The position numbers and the translations under genes were made by a program. The notes under the pieces were generated by a model. It did no database searches and had not been told where the DNA came from. It saw only the letters and a list, made by a program, of their open reading frames with translations. Source: Heterobasidion occidentale (Eukaryota; Basidiomycota; Agaricomycetes; Russulales; Bondarzewiaceae). From it: DNA of 64,000 nt. Shown here piece after piece: positions 10,738 through 23,215 of this stretch (the stretch's first letter is position 1; the number at the start of each line of letters is the position of its first letter). The stretch is taken from positions 1,922,001-1,986,000 of the forward strand of contig JBCAQO010000014.1 in NCBI GenBank assembly GCA_039111635.1. The letters are read 5' to 3'.

Positions 10738-13667
10738 TTAGAGTTGTCCGATCGCTTCTGCTGCAGCTTTGATTGAGACGAGTCTATATTGGGCTTCTTG
10801 GCTGCGCTTCTCGATCGTTGATCGTCAGTGGTGGCACTTTTGATCGAGGAACCAGGGGCGGCCTCTTTAGCTGCGTCATTCGTTTGTTGATCTCTTCCAT
10901 GATCTGGGGGATAGCTAATCCTGTAGTGAGAAGCTTCTTTCCGATCGGATGCTTCTCGAGCTCTTTCTGATTTGATCTTCTTGGCTACTCTGTTGAGTTC
11001 TAATTCGATCACCAGGGCCAGAATGGAGCTTCCATTCCTTTGACTGCCCGAGGGTGCCGGCGGTAGAAGTCCTTTATGGCTTCTTGTGCGTTAGTGACGT
11101 TTGCCGCGGCTTCCCAAGAGTTGTCCGATTCCGGGTAGCCCTTCCATTTGATCAGGTACTGCAGGATCTTCCATCGTCCGAAGCGCCTAGCTCCGACAAT
11201 GGCTTCGACTTCGAATTCTTCTTGCCCTTCGATCAGGTCCGGAGCCGTTTAGGGTAGTTCGGGCCATAGACTTCGTTTTCCTTGTAGGGCGTGAGTCGAC
11301 TAGCATGGAAAACGTCGTGAATGCGCTTCCAGCTGTTGGGCAGTTTCAACCTGAAGTTGACATTTCCTATGGTGTCAGTGATTTCAAATGGCCCAAAGCG
11401 TTTGGGTCTCAGTTTCTCTGATGGGTGATCGGTGTGGATGTTCTTCCATCGAGCCATACTTGATCTCCTTTCTTGAAAGGTGGCAGGTCCGTTCCAAAAC
11501 GGTCGTGCTGTATCCTCATGGCTTCGGCTGCAATTTCGAGGCTGGCTTGTGCTTCCTTCCTAGCACGTTGCAGAGCTTCGAGGCGAGCGTCGGCGGTGGG
11601 GACATTCGTGTTTCCGATGATGGCTGGGTAAGCCCGTGGTTGATATCCATGGAGAAGTTCAAATGGTGACTTCTGCGTGGCTGAGTGCTGATGGGTGTTG
11701 TGGGCATATTCCGTGTAGGGAATTAATCCGGCCCAATCGTCCTGTGAAGAGCTGCAAAATGCTCTCAGGTATTGTTCTAGTTCCTGATTCATTCGTTCAG
11801 TAGCACCGTCTGTCTGTGGGTGATAGGCTGTGCTTAAAGCGGATTTGATTCCTAATTCTTTGAGCAGGGCTTGCGCTACTTTTGAAGCGAATTGAGTTCC
11901 TCTATCCGATATGATTTTTATCTGGCAGTCCATAGCGTCTCCAGGTGTTTTCTAGCAAGATTTTAGCCGTTCCATCAGAGTTGATGGTTTTCAGGCATGG
12001 AGTTATTACTGCAGTTTTGGTGAATCGATCGGTTACTACATGTAGCGAGTCGTATCCGTTTGATTCTGGTAGATCTGTAATAAAATCCATGGTTATTGTT
12101 CCGAAGGGTCGATCTGGGATTTCTGTTGGTTGTAGGGGCACCATGGTAGGATGTGTGTCGTTCTTGGTGGATTGACAGATGGCGCATCTTTCCACATATT
12201 GGTGAACTGTGTTTGAGATTCCTGGCCAAGTGAATTCTTGTCCGACTAAGGCTAGAGTTCCCCTTTGTCCTGGATGTCCTGCTGCTAGATTGTCATGGTT
12301 TAGTTTGATGATATCTTGACAAAGTTGTTCGTTTCGAGGGACATATATCTTTCCTCGGTGAAGGACCAATCCTTCTTCTTCGTTCCATTCTTGTAAACCT
12401 TTCTTCATGTTTCGAGGTCCTAAAGTTTTAACCTTGGCTAGGGTTTCTAATAGCCATTCGTCTTTCCTATTTTCTTCAATGATTCATTTCCGAAGGTCGT
12501 CGTCTATTATGGTAACGCCTCCTCGTCCAGTTGCCCTAATGTGAAGTATTTGATGAGGGTCCCAACTGTTGTCTGTATTGATGGCATTGATTTCTGCGAA
12601 AGGTCTTCGGATCTTTTCTGTGTTATTGAAAAGTTTGGGCTCCAAGAGTGTTTCGCCTGAATTGTCAAATTCCACCCCCTTTTTATGGTCTGGACGCCGT
12701 GACAGACCGTCGGATTTATTAGTGACTCCTGCCTTGTGCGTCAACTTGTAGTCGAAACGCGAGAGGTAGAGTGACCATCGTGCTTGTCGACGGTTTAGTT
12801 TCTGGCTTGAACGGAACCATTCGAGGTTCTTGTGGTCCGTCCAGACGTCTACCGGGTGGTCGGCCCCTTCAAATAGTGTCGCCAAGCTTCAAAAGCTCGA
12901 ACGACCGCTAGCAATTCTTTATCATAGATTGGGTAGTTGCGTTCGGTTGGTGAGAGCGACTTGGAAATATAAGCACATGGGTGCCATTTTCCATCTTTGG
13001 CGACTTGTGATAAGACTGCTCCGGTGGCGAAGTCGGAAGCGTCGCATTCAATGCAAAACGGGTTCCTTGTGTCTGGCATAACGAGCACCGGAGATTCTGT
13101 AAATATTCGTTTTAGTGTTTGAAACGCTTCTTCGCATGCTGGTGTCCAATCCCAGGTGCGTTCCTTCTGTGTTAGCTCAAATAGCGGTCGTGCTATCTTT
13201 GAGTAATCTTTGATAAACCTGCGATAAAATTGCAAAAACCTAAAAACGATTGCACTTCCTTGACTTTTCCAGGGTTGGCCAGTCCATAATGCCGCCACTT
13301 TAATCGGGTCCATTTCCAGATGTCCATGTGATATAACATATCCGAGATAGTCGATTTTCTTTTTATGGAAGTGGCACTTCGAGGGTTGTAGGTACAGATC
13401 GTTGTCCTGTAAGATCTGTAAAACCTTTCGAACCGTCTTGTGGTCGTCCATTGTTTTAGAGAATACTAGGATGTCGTCCATATAGATTGCCACTAATCCG
13501 GCGTAGATGAGGTCTTTGAAGAGGGCGTTCATCATAGTTTGGAATGTTGCCGGCGAGTTGGTTAATCCAAAGAACATCACCAGAGGTTCGTACATTCCTA
13601 AATTGGTGACGAACGTGGCTAGTTTCTCGCTTCCTTCTTTCATGCGTACGTTGTTATATCCTGTATC
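10662..13667 (-). pseudogene. Gypsy/chromovirus pol, 3' two-thirds (RT-RNaseH-integrase-chromodomain)
   Basis: On the minus strand from 13667 leftwards: reverse transcriptase from shortly before MKEGSEKLATFVTN with the catalytic YMDD (about 13490), RNase H (FCIECDASDFATGAVL), the integrase zinc-binding region (CAICQ), the integrase core (ISDRGTQFASK, YHPQTDGATERMNQ), and a chromodomain (YLIKWKGYPESD) followed by a lysine-rich tail ending at 10662. Several single-base frameshifts split the frame (overlapping open pieces meet near 12870, 12440, 11920 and 11430), so it is inactive. The N-terminal RT, protease and gag are missing because the sister element begins at 13668. The chromodomain places it among the chromoviruses, which integrate into marked chromatin. 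Confidence 0.85.
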
Positions 13668-14499
13668 TGTTAGGACCGCGTCCTAACACGTGCTTCGCAC
13701 GTGAATGGATGGGCTGGTCAAGTGCTTCGGACTTGTTGCAGACTCGGACCGTTTTCCATGACTCCTTACCATTTACATGCTAACGCATGAACGCTGACTT
13801 CTGGTTCCTGACTCTGGATGTGGACAGACATTGGTTCCTGACCCCCGTTCCTGGTTCTTGATCGATCGAAGATGTGGATGGACATTAGTGATTCGGATTA
13901 CTATATTGGTTACATGGCAGGTCGATGAGGCATTCTAGCTTACGGATCTCGATCGTTGACTTCGGTACCTGAGAAGCGCACGGACCAGATCTTGATCCTG
14001 CCCTAGACACTTCTGTACGTAAATAGCCGAGATGAGCTTCTAAGAAGCTCAGCTCGTTCACCTGTAATACACTCGATCTCTGCACTGCACCCGGCGTCTG
14101 GCTACCTTCTTAGCCCACGCTTCGTGATCTCTGTCAGATCTGAGAAACTCTTTGCACGGTCTGACGAAGCACTGGACTCGTCTCCCTTCCCTCCCTCCCT
14201 CTACTCATCCGCTTCTATACCGGGCTAGCTGCCTCCGCGTTCTCAGTTGGACACCCCCTCGTGTCATCTGTTGGACAGGAGAAGATCATCCGGTTCCTCC
14301 TCATCATCGAGAAGACCTCGAAGATCACCTTCTCAATCTCTTCGAGAACAAAGCCGACAGCGACCCCGAGTTCCTCGAAAGAGCCCAAAGACGATCCATC
14401 GTCTTCATCCATTGGAGTCTACGACTATACGAACCAGTGGAGGTTTAGCCTAGGGACCCCTTCGTGCATCGGTGCACGTGATAGGTCTCCGACCTAACA
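13668..14499 (+). repeat. 5' LTR of the inner Gypsy element
   Basis: 832 bp, TGTTAGGACC...GGTCTCCGACCTAACA. Each end carries two short perfect hairpins: stem TGTTAGGAC/GTCCTAACA around CGC and stem CACGTGC/GCACGTG around TTC at the start; stem CGTGCA/TGCACG and stem TAGGTC/GACCTA at the end. Confidence 0.92.
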
Positions 14500-16959
14500 C
14501 TTGAACGAGCTCTTTTATCCCTACTCTATTCAAGCTGGATCCCCAGCAGCGACAGCTCTTTCTCTCATCAGTCAACAACATTCTAGCAATCGCCAACAGG
14601 GTAAACCTAACGGCCACCCCAGCAGCGACTCCTCAAGGAAGAATAAACCACCCCGGAGCTATAGAAGTCGCAAGACACCGGAACCCAGGAAAGGTTTATT
14701 CAGGAATAGCCACACTCAGGCTACAACAAGCACCCGAAATATTTATAGACCTCCTCAAAACTGGATATAGATTTTCCGGGATTTGCTTCGTCAACGAACC
14801 AAAGACACCGTTCACCCTCACGGACAACGGAGAGCCCGACGTCATCAGAGCAAGGAACTGCGTCGAGATACACGACGGAAGACCAGACGATTTCCCCGTC
14901 GCCGTTATCCCCGATCTCAGAAGAACCATCGCAAGGAATATCGACACAGACGGAATCAGAGCGGAACTCGTCAAGACAAAGGAGAACAGAGACCACGTCT
15001 CAATCCTCATCCACTGGACCTTCTCCTCAACCTAGGAAAACACACTGGAAGCTCCTAACTCCCCACCAGTCCGAACAGAAATTGAAGGGATCGTTTTTAT
15101 TGTCAGAAGAGGAGAGTTCGCCCACAAAACTTATCATCTCGAACCCTCATCTCGGGACACACATTCTCCGAGATCGTCCAGCTCATCGACCAAATTGATA
15201 TTTCCGTCAACGAAATTATCAAAAGGGACCCAGACTTACAGGAAGCACTACAGGCAGGAAGAAGACAGGCAGTACCCTTCTTCTTCAAAGAATAAAGAAC
15301 AACGGACGAAGTCGCAGCGGGATATCCTCCCGGCTACAGAACAGACCCAGCAGAAGTCTACGGAGATTTACCCGAAGACGTCGACAAGGATCAACTTTAT
15401 TACGACGAAGGAAAGAACACTTCTACTACGCGGGATTCCTCACCGGATTCTTAAAGACCAAGGAAAGAGCGAATACGAATACGCAGCTTGGGGAGGAGAG
15501 ACCGTCCCCGCACGACCCGACCTACACCTTGTTAAGATCGAGGACTACATCGCGAGAAAGACCTTCGACAAGCCTGAATCACCGACAAATAGGCATCGTG
15601 ACTCGCCAAGACCGCACATACATACTCTACCCAGAGAAACAGCCAGTGGAAGTCGAATCTCTAGAAGAAACACGCCCGCTGCATCCCCCTTACAGGAAAC
15701 CACTCCCCAAGAAGACTTCCGAGCCACAACACCGGAGTTTGTCCCCGAACCGGAGTATTTTGAAGCACCAAGTGGAAATCCGGAACCACCTGACGATCCA
15801 GAGCCCCCGCCCGATACAATGTCGGCAGATACTGGAGGTAATGAGTCCAAGGGACCAGCTATGGCCAAACCCACCACCTTCAATGGAAACAGAAAACGAA
15901 CCGAGCAATTCCTCCACGAAATCGATTTAATGTTCCTAGCTAGGAAGAAGGATTATGCGAACGAATTCGCCAAGATCGCTTACGCTCTATCGTATATGAA
16001 GGAAGGCTCAGCAGGGATATGGGCAAGAAACTTTACTCAGGCCAGGAACACGCTGAAGGATTGGAACAGATACACTTGGGCAGACACGGTCGGCTTCACA
16101 TCCGTCCGCAAAAAGATAGCCACCGACTTCGAGGAGTTCAACAAAGAAGCCGATGCTCGCGACAAACTGGCCCGAGTCAATCAAGGAAAGAATCATTTAA
16201 CACCTACCTTCAGCTGTTTGAACAGCTCGCAGCACTTGCTGGTGTAGACGGAGAAACAAGAAAACCCATTTCCTGCGAGGACTCAAGTGGGAGTTGGCAA
16301 AAGGAATTTATGAAGATCCCTCTGCAGACGGGACATGGGAAGAACTGGTCGAGAAGGCCAAGAAACACGAAAGGATGCGCATCGCAAGGGACCGAGCATA
16401 CGACCTCCGAAAAGGAAAATTCCAAATCTACACTCCGCGTACCTTTTACGACGAAAGGGCACCCCCACGACACGATAGGGAACCCCAATACGAACCTATG
16501 GATGTAGATGCAGCGGAAATGGAGGCCGATGCTGTCCGAACTCGCTTCAAGAAACTTACCCCGGCAGAGAGAGATCGACTTGCCAAAGAAGGCAAGTGCT
16601 TCTTTTGCAAGAAGCCCGGGCACATGGCGCGCAACTGTCCTTCTCGACCCAAGAGAGGATTCCAACCCCCACGTCGCAGACCAGTGCGCGAAGCAGAAAT
16701 GGACGAAGGACAATTCGACGATGAAGACGTTGAAGAAGGAAAAAACAGAGTCAACCACATCCGCCAGATGATGATGGGACTCAGTATGGAAGAAATCGAG
16801 GAAGTTCGAGCCTTTAGCGACTCGAATTTTTTAAGGCCTCTCCTATCGGCAGCGGATGTGGAGAGTAGGATTCTTGCAGGAAATCGGTACGCTCCTCTGG
16901 CCAGTAAAGATGCTGACCAAGAGCATGGACATCCAGATGTATTGTATCTTTCGGAATGA
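14500..16959 (+). pseudogene. Gypsy leader and gag region (frameshifted)
   Basis: The first coding stretch (about 14690-15034) is an open reading frame containing FSGICFVNEPKTPFTL and ending ILIHWTFSST. A further stretch runs from about 15100. The capsid-like part contains TTFNGNRKRTEQFLHEID and continues to 16190, where a missing G shifts the frame; a second shift lies before 16294. The last open piece (16294-16959) carries acidic/basic sequence and a nucleocapsid zinc knuckle CFFCKKPGHMARNC at about 16598-16640. In the sister copy the frame containing DEVAAGYPPGYR begins with ATG; here that codon is ACG (about 15305). Gag normally forms the virus-like particle; this copy cannot make an intact protein. 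Confidence 0.75.
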
Positions 16960-19900
16960 AATCACATGGAGCACCAACCCTCCGCCTCGAGACAATACAC
17001 ATAGGCAAGAATAGAAAAGCTGCTACACAGGCACTAGTGGACAGTGGAGCCACTGGAATCTTCATGCACCCTCGTTTCGTAGAAGCACATCGAATCACTA
17101 CACACAAAACCCCACCCCCTATCCCAGTCAGTACGGTCCAGAACACCGAGTTCAAGGGAGGACCTATTACGCGATTCGCCAACCTCAATTACAGGTTCTA
17201 GGTGAAAAAGGGGGGTCGCATACAGAATCAGCAAGATTCTATATTGCGGAAATAGGAAAAGAGGACGTCATTTTAGGAACCACTGGTTATTAGAACATAA
17301 CCCAGAAGTCGACTGGCATGCCTACGGGCTACACTTTACCAGATGCCCGCCCTCCTGCCAATAAAAGGAGGACCGGTAAAAGCTAGAAGAGCTACAAGAA
17401 AACCAGGACGTCCTAAACCAAGCATACGGCGCATGGAAACAGTACCGCAAACGGGCGACTACTCATACCAGTGCAAAAGCCGGGAAAAGCAGTACCAGGC
17501 CGGAAAGTGGGAAACACCACAGTACCACATCCGCGGACAATACCTACAAGTCCGGAGTTCACAACTCGAAGGTTGAATGCCGAACGTCTGAAGGCCCGAA
17601 CCAGAAATTATAAGGTTCCGACATGGGCTGAAGAAGACGTTCCGGAGGACGGTGACGGACTTCCGGCACTTCCCTCCAAGGATCTTGAAGAAGATGGAGT
17701 CTATCTTGTTAGATGCCTGGATACGGGAACATTACAGGCACTGGAATTATACAACGACTCCGAAGAAGGCGTCGACATACATCGCGCCGAAACCACGGAA
17801 CTTCCATACGCCAATACACCGGCTCAAGGAAGTAAACCTGTCAAAGCACCGACAGGAAAACAAATGAAGCACACCAACTCGCAAAGACTGGCAGAAGAAG
17901 CCGCCAAAGGGAAACCCGAACTATCCTTCGAAGAAATAGTGCCGAAGGAATACTGGAATATAGGAAGGTTTTCGAAGGTCGACCAAAGGACAGCTACCGC
18001 TCTCTCGACCTTGGGATCACAAGATAGAGATCAAGGAAGGAATGGATCACTCGCTCAAACCCAAGCTATACAGTCTTAGCCCTGGAGAGCAAGTGGAACT
18101 CAAGAAATTCATAGACGAAAACCTCCAGAAAGGATTCATCAGAGAATCCAAATCGCACATGGCATCCCCATTCTTCTTCATCAAGAAAAGAACGGGAAAC
18201 TACGACCAGTAATGGATTATCGCAAACTCAATGAAATAACAATCAAGAACAAGTACCCTTTGCCGATTATTCAAGAATTACTGGACCTTCTGGCTGAAGC
18301 CATATACTTTTCACTAATGGATGTCGATACAGGATATAACAACGTACGCATGAAGGAAGGAAGCGAGAAACTGGCCGCGTTCGTCACCAATCTAGGAATG
18401 TACGAACCTCTGGTGATGTTCTTTGGATTAACCAACTCGCCGGCAACATTTCAAACTATGATGAACGCCCTCTTCAAAGACCTCATCTACGCCGGATTAG
18501 TGGCAATCTATATGGACGACATCCTAGTATTCTCTAAAAACAATGGACGACCACATCAAGACAGTTCGAAAGGTTCTACAGATCTTACAGGACAACGATC
18601 TGTACCTACAACCCTCGAAATGCCACTTCCACAAAAAGAAAATCGACTATCTTGGATATGTTACATCACACGGACATCTAGAAATGGACCCGATTAAAGT
18701 GGCCGGCATTATGGACTGGCCAACACCTGGAAAAGTCAAGGAAGTGCAATCGTTTTTAGGTTTTTGCAACTTTTATCGCAGGTTTATCAAAGATTACTCC
18801 AAAAATAGCACGACCGCTATTTGAGTTAACACAGAAAGAACGCACCTGGGATTGGACACCAGCATGCGAAGAAGCGTTTCAAACGCTAAAACAAATATTT
18901 ACAGAAATCTCCGGTGCTCGTTATGCCAGACACAAGGAACCCGTTTTGCATTGAATGCGACGCTTCCGACTTCGCCACCGGAGCAGTTTTATCACAAGTC
19001 GCCAAAGATGGAAAATGGCACCCATGTGCTTATATTTCCAAGTCGCTCTCACCACCGAACGCAACTACCCAATCTATGATAAAGAGTTGCTGGCGGTCGT
19101 TCGAGCTTTTGAAGCTTGGCGACACTATTTGAAGGGCGCCGACCACCCTGTAGAACGTCTGGACGGACCATAAGAACCTCGAATGGTTCCGTTCAAGCCA
19201 GAAACTAAAACCGTCGACAAGCACGATGGTCACTCTACCTTTCGCGTTTCGACTACAAGTTGACGCACAAGGCAGGAGTCACTAATAAATCCGACGGTCT
19301 GTCACGGCGTCCAGACCATAAAAAGGGGTGGAATTTGACATTCAGGCGAAACACTCTTGGAGCCCAAACTTTTCAATAACACAGAAAAGATCCGAAGACC
19401 TTTCGCAGAAATCAATGCCATTAATACAGACAACAGTTGGGACCCTCATCAAATACTTCCACATTAGGGCAACTGGACGAGGAGGCGTTACCATAATAGA
19501 CGACGACCTTCGGAAATGAATCATTGAAGAAAATAGGAAAGACGAATGGCTATTAGAAACCCTAGCAAGATTAAAACTTAGGACCTTGAAACATGAAGAA
19601 AGGTTTACAAGAATGGAACGAAGAAGAAGGATTGGTCCTTCACCGAGGAAAGATATATGTCCCCCGGAACGAACAACTTTGTCAAGATATCATCAAACTA
19701 AACCATGACAATCTAGCAGCAGGACATCCAGGACAAAGGGAACTCTAGCCTTAGTCGGACAGGAATTTACTTGGCCAGGAATATCAAACACAATTCACAA
19801 TATGTGGAAGGATGCGCCATCTGTCAATCCACCAAGAACGACACACATCCTACCATGGTACCCCTACAACCAACAGAAATCCCAGATCGACCCTTCGGAA

Positions 19901-21085
19901 CAATAACCAGGGATTTTTATTACAGATCTACCAGAATCAAACGGATACGACTCAATACATGTAGTAACCGATCGATTCACCAAAACGACAGTAATAACCC
20001 CATGGCCTGAAGACTATCGACTCTGATGGAACGGCCAAAATCTTGTTAGAAAACACCTGGAGACGCTACGGGCTGCCAGATAAAATCATATCGGATAGAG
20101 GAACCCAATTCGCTTCAAAAGTAGCGCAAGCCCTGCTCAAAGAATTAGGAATCAAATCTGCTTTAAGCACAGCCTATCACCCACAGACAGACGGTGCTAC
20201 TGAACGAATGAATCAGGAACTAGAACAATACCTGAGAGCATTTTGCAGCTCTTCACAGGACGATTGGGCCGGATTAATTCCCTACACGGAATATGCCCAC
20301 AACACCCATCAGCACTCAGCCACGCAGAAGTCACCATTTGAACTTCCATGGATATCAACCACGGGCTTCCCAGCCATCATCGGAAACACGAATGTCCCCA
20401 CCGCCGACGCTCGCCTCGAAGCTCTGCAACGTGCTAGGAAGGAGCACAAGCCAGCCTCAAATTGCAGCCGAAGCCATGAGGTTACAGCACGACCGTTTTG
20501 AACGGACCTGCCACCTTTCAAGAAAGGAGATCAAGTATGGCTCGATGGGAAAACATCCACACCGATCACCCATCAGAGAAACTGAGACCCAAACGCTTTG
20601 GGCCATTTGAAATCACTGACACCATAGGAAATGTCAACTTCAGGTTGAAACTGCCCAACAGCTGGAAGCGCATTCACGACGTTTTCCATGCTAGTCGACT
20701 CACGCCCTACAAGGAAAACGAAGTCTATGGCCCGAACTACCCTAAACCGGCTCCGGACCTGATCGAAGGGCAAGAAGAATTCGAAGTCGAAGCCATTGTC
20801 GGAGCTAGGCGCTTCGGACGATGGAAGATCCTGCAGTACCTGATCAAATGGAAGGGCTACCCGGAATCGGACAAACTCTTGGGAAGCCGCGGCAAACGTC
20901 ACTAACGCACAAGAAGCCATAAAGGACTTCTACCGCCGGCACCCTCGGGCAGTCAAAGGAATGGAAGCCTCCATTCTGGCCCTGGTGATCGAATTAGAAC
21001 TCAACAGAGTAGCCAAAGAAGATCAAATCAGAAGAAGCTCGAGAAGCATCCGATCGGAAAGAAGCTTCTCACTACAGGATTAGCT
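16956..21085 (+). pseudogene. Gypsy pol of the inner element (protease to chromodomain, broken)
   Basis: Protease: the motif DSGATGIFMHP at about 17038-17080 is the retropepsin active site. Reverse transcriptase: VMDYRKLN near 18210, FGLTNSPATFQTMMNAL, and YMDD at about 18510. RNase H: FCIECDASDFATGAV near 18950. Integrase: CAICQSTKNDTHP near 19820 and SDRGTQFASKVAQ near 20090. Chromodomain: LIKWKGYPESD near 20850, directly followed by a one-base insertion that ends the frame early at 20905. Many other indels and stops are spread through the region, more than in the minus copy. A normal pol of this kind is a single polyprotein cleaved by its own protease. Confidence 0.85.
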
Positions 21086-21261
21086 ATCCCCCAGATCATG
21101 GAAGAGATCAACAAACGAATGACGCAGCTAAAGAGGCCGCCCCTGGTTCCTCGATCAAAAGTGCCACCACTGACGATCAACGATCGAGAAGCGCAGCCAA
21201 AGAAGCCCAATATAGACTCGTCTCAATCAAAGCTGCAGCAGAAGCGATCGGACAACTCTAA

Positions 21262-21480
21262 TTGGCGGACTCAAGCATACCAGGAGCTACAAAAGCAGAC
21301 CAACCGAGGATTGGCATGGCCAGGCAAACGACTATGACCCCTTTCGACCCCACTCTATCCACAGTAGCCGTTTATACCGTCGTCGCGACTCTTGCTCTCA
21401 CCGCTGTCTCCATTGCCATCGCCCTTGTCCTGGGATCCCTCCACGCCGCTGCCACCATTGGCATCTCCTCCATCGTATAA
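21262..21480 (+). CDS. Small reading frame with one predicted membrane helix (Gypsy, inner copy)
   Basis: 72 codons starting MADSSIPGATKADQPRIG, equivalent to 10519-10737 on the minus strand. The hydrophobic core is at residues about 30-58. It overlaps the end of the pol lysine-rich tail and stops with the TAA inside TATAAAA. The frame is intact in this copy even though pol just upstream has many indels. Translation is unproven. Confidence 0.35.
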   Translation: MADSSIPGATKADQPRIGMARQTTMTPFDPTLSTVAVYTVVATLALTAVSIAIALVLGSLHAAATIGISSIV

Positions 21481-21482
21481 AA
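21476..21482 (+). promoter_or_regulatory. Internal TATA box upstream of ORF3 (inner copy)
   Basis: TATAAAA lies 116 bp upstream of the ORF3 start codon at 21598. It is followed by CAT- and pyrimidine-rich leader sequence typical of fungal 5' UTRs. The position and sequence are identical in the minus copy. Confidence 0.5.
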
Positions 21483-21597
21483 GACACCCTGCATCGGACA
21501 GAGACATTCCTCAGCATCCCAGCTACAACTCGAATGTCCCTTGCCCCACACACCTCTTCTTACACAACTCCCCCCGCTATATCTTAGCAACATCAGA

Positions 21598-23204
21598 ATG
21601 TCTTCCGCTACCGCTTCCCCTCACGCCTCCAACACCTCCTCCCCCAACCCCTTCATCCTGCGCACCATCTCCCCGCCTACTACCACACCCACGCTCATTG
21701 ACGACACAGACTCGGGTTACGACAGCGAGGATGACATCCCCTCGGAAGGCGTCCCGGTCGCGGATCCTCTTACAGAATTTGTTATTCCCCGTTTCCCGGC
21801 AGAAATGCCAAACCCCCACATTGCCGTTCCTCCGTTGGCTTTCGCCATTCACAACGAAAACCCTCGCCTCCGAATCCGCGCCATACCCAACCCCCTTCAC
21901 GATATCCGTCTCTACCAGGACCTGAAGACGAATAATAGCGTTTACCACCTCACACTCGCCGAGGACGAAGCCCCTATCATTCTGAACCAGCCTGGCTTAA
22001 GGAACCCCCGTGCTTTCCTTTTCTATTTACAGCAAGCAGTCTGGGCGCAAGCCTATCAGGTTTCTCTGGACCACTCAACCAGACCCAAGCCATCCTCCTC
22101 GCCAACCTCACCGTCACCTCCTACCGCATGAAAGGATTGATCAATCTCCCCGCCATCCGCAACGACATGGTAAATTTCCGACTGGGAGGGATCTTTACCA
22201 CTAGCTCCATCCTCATACAGGCGCACTCCATACCCGCCTGGCTCGACGTACTGGCTCGGATCCGCTACAAGGAAAACACGATCCGCTGGTTCCAATTCGC
22301 AGGACATAATGGAGCACGTCTGGAGATTGAAGAATACGTCCCTAAAGGGCTACTGCCGACCCACTCCTTCCCACTTAACAGTCGAGGGGTCCACCCCATT
22401 GCGTGCTACTGGCCTGGCGGATGTACCCCGGAGGATAACGTTAGGCCCTGGGTCATGACCAAACCGGATATACAGGAACAGGGGTTTCACCAGATTGACG
22501 CTGAAGAACCCATGGCTGTCGATCCCCCGGTCGACACCGAACCCGAACTCCTAGCGGCAGAACCGTTTCGGCCCACCGATGAGGAGACCGCCGAATTCAT
22601 GCGGCCCACCAGTCCCCCCTACGACCCCGAACAAGTCGTCCGGGATCGCCAGGTACTTCGGCCGCTACCGGTACCACCCCCGTCACCCCCTGCTGTGTCC
22701 CCATCCCCCCCCTTACTCGGAGACGACCTCACCCATCCTGTCATTGTCGACGAAGCCTCCCCCCAGTCGCCGGACATTCCTGTCGCAACTGAAGAAGGAT
22801 GGCCTGCCGACGCCATGGACTCCGAGAACGTTTGGCCTAACCCTCCTACTCTCCCGCCTTCTCCACCCACCGACCCCTCCACTCGTACCTGCTGGGAATG
22901 TGGACGCGCCGGCCATCTCGTCGTGGGATGTCCAATCACGGGCATTCGCCAGAGAACGGACGTTACGGCGCGCGGTTTTCTTCAAGACTACGATAGGCAT
23001 CGCATGCAGTCCCGGCGCCTTCATCTGCAGATGGATAGGACGGCTGAGGAATACGGGTACCACAAGCAGGCATTAGACCATTTAATCGACACCGCTAACT
23101 GGACCGGATATCCCGCTCGGAACATCCCCACCTTCGACGAAGTCCACCTGAGGAGACCCGCCCCCACCATCGGTGCACCCACCAAGCGCCGAAGACTTGT
23201 ATAG
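21598..23204 (+). pseudogene. Gypsy accessory ORF3 with zinc knuckle (inner copy, one frameshift)
   Basis: Starts MSSATASPHASN at 21598 and ends KRRRLV at 23204, just before the polypurine tract. One missing T at about 22060-22063 (GTTTCTC versus GTATTCTCT in the minus copy) breaks it; the open pieces run 21598-22131 and, in the next frame, from before 22128 to 23204. The order is acidic Ser/Pro-rich N-terminus, conserved middle containing RIRYKENTIRWFQF and GLLPTHSFPLNSRGVHPI, proline-rich linker, and CWECGRAGHLVVGC knuckle. The frameshift site differs from the one in the minus copy, so the ancestral frame was intact in both lineages. It is absent from the canonical Ty3/Gypsy gene set. Confidence 0.7.
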
Positions 23205-23215
23205 AGAGGGGGTAG

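Noticed and set aside
14783..15058. Arg-rich 91-codon frame in the Gypsy leader
   Set aside because: Frame-shadow of the gag-region reading frame that contains PFTLTDNGEPDV.
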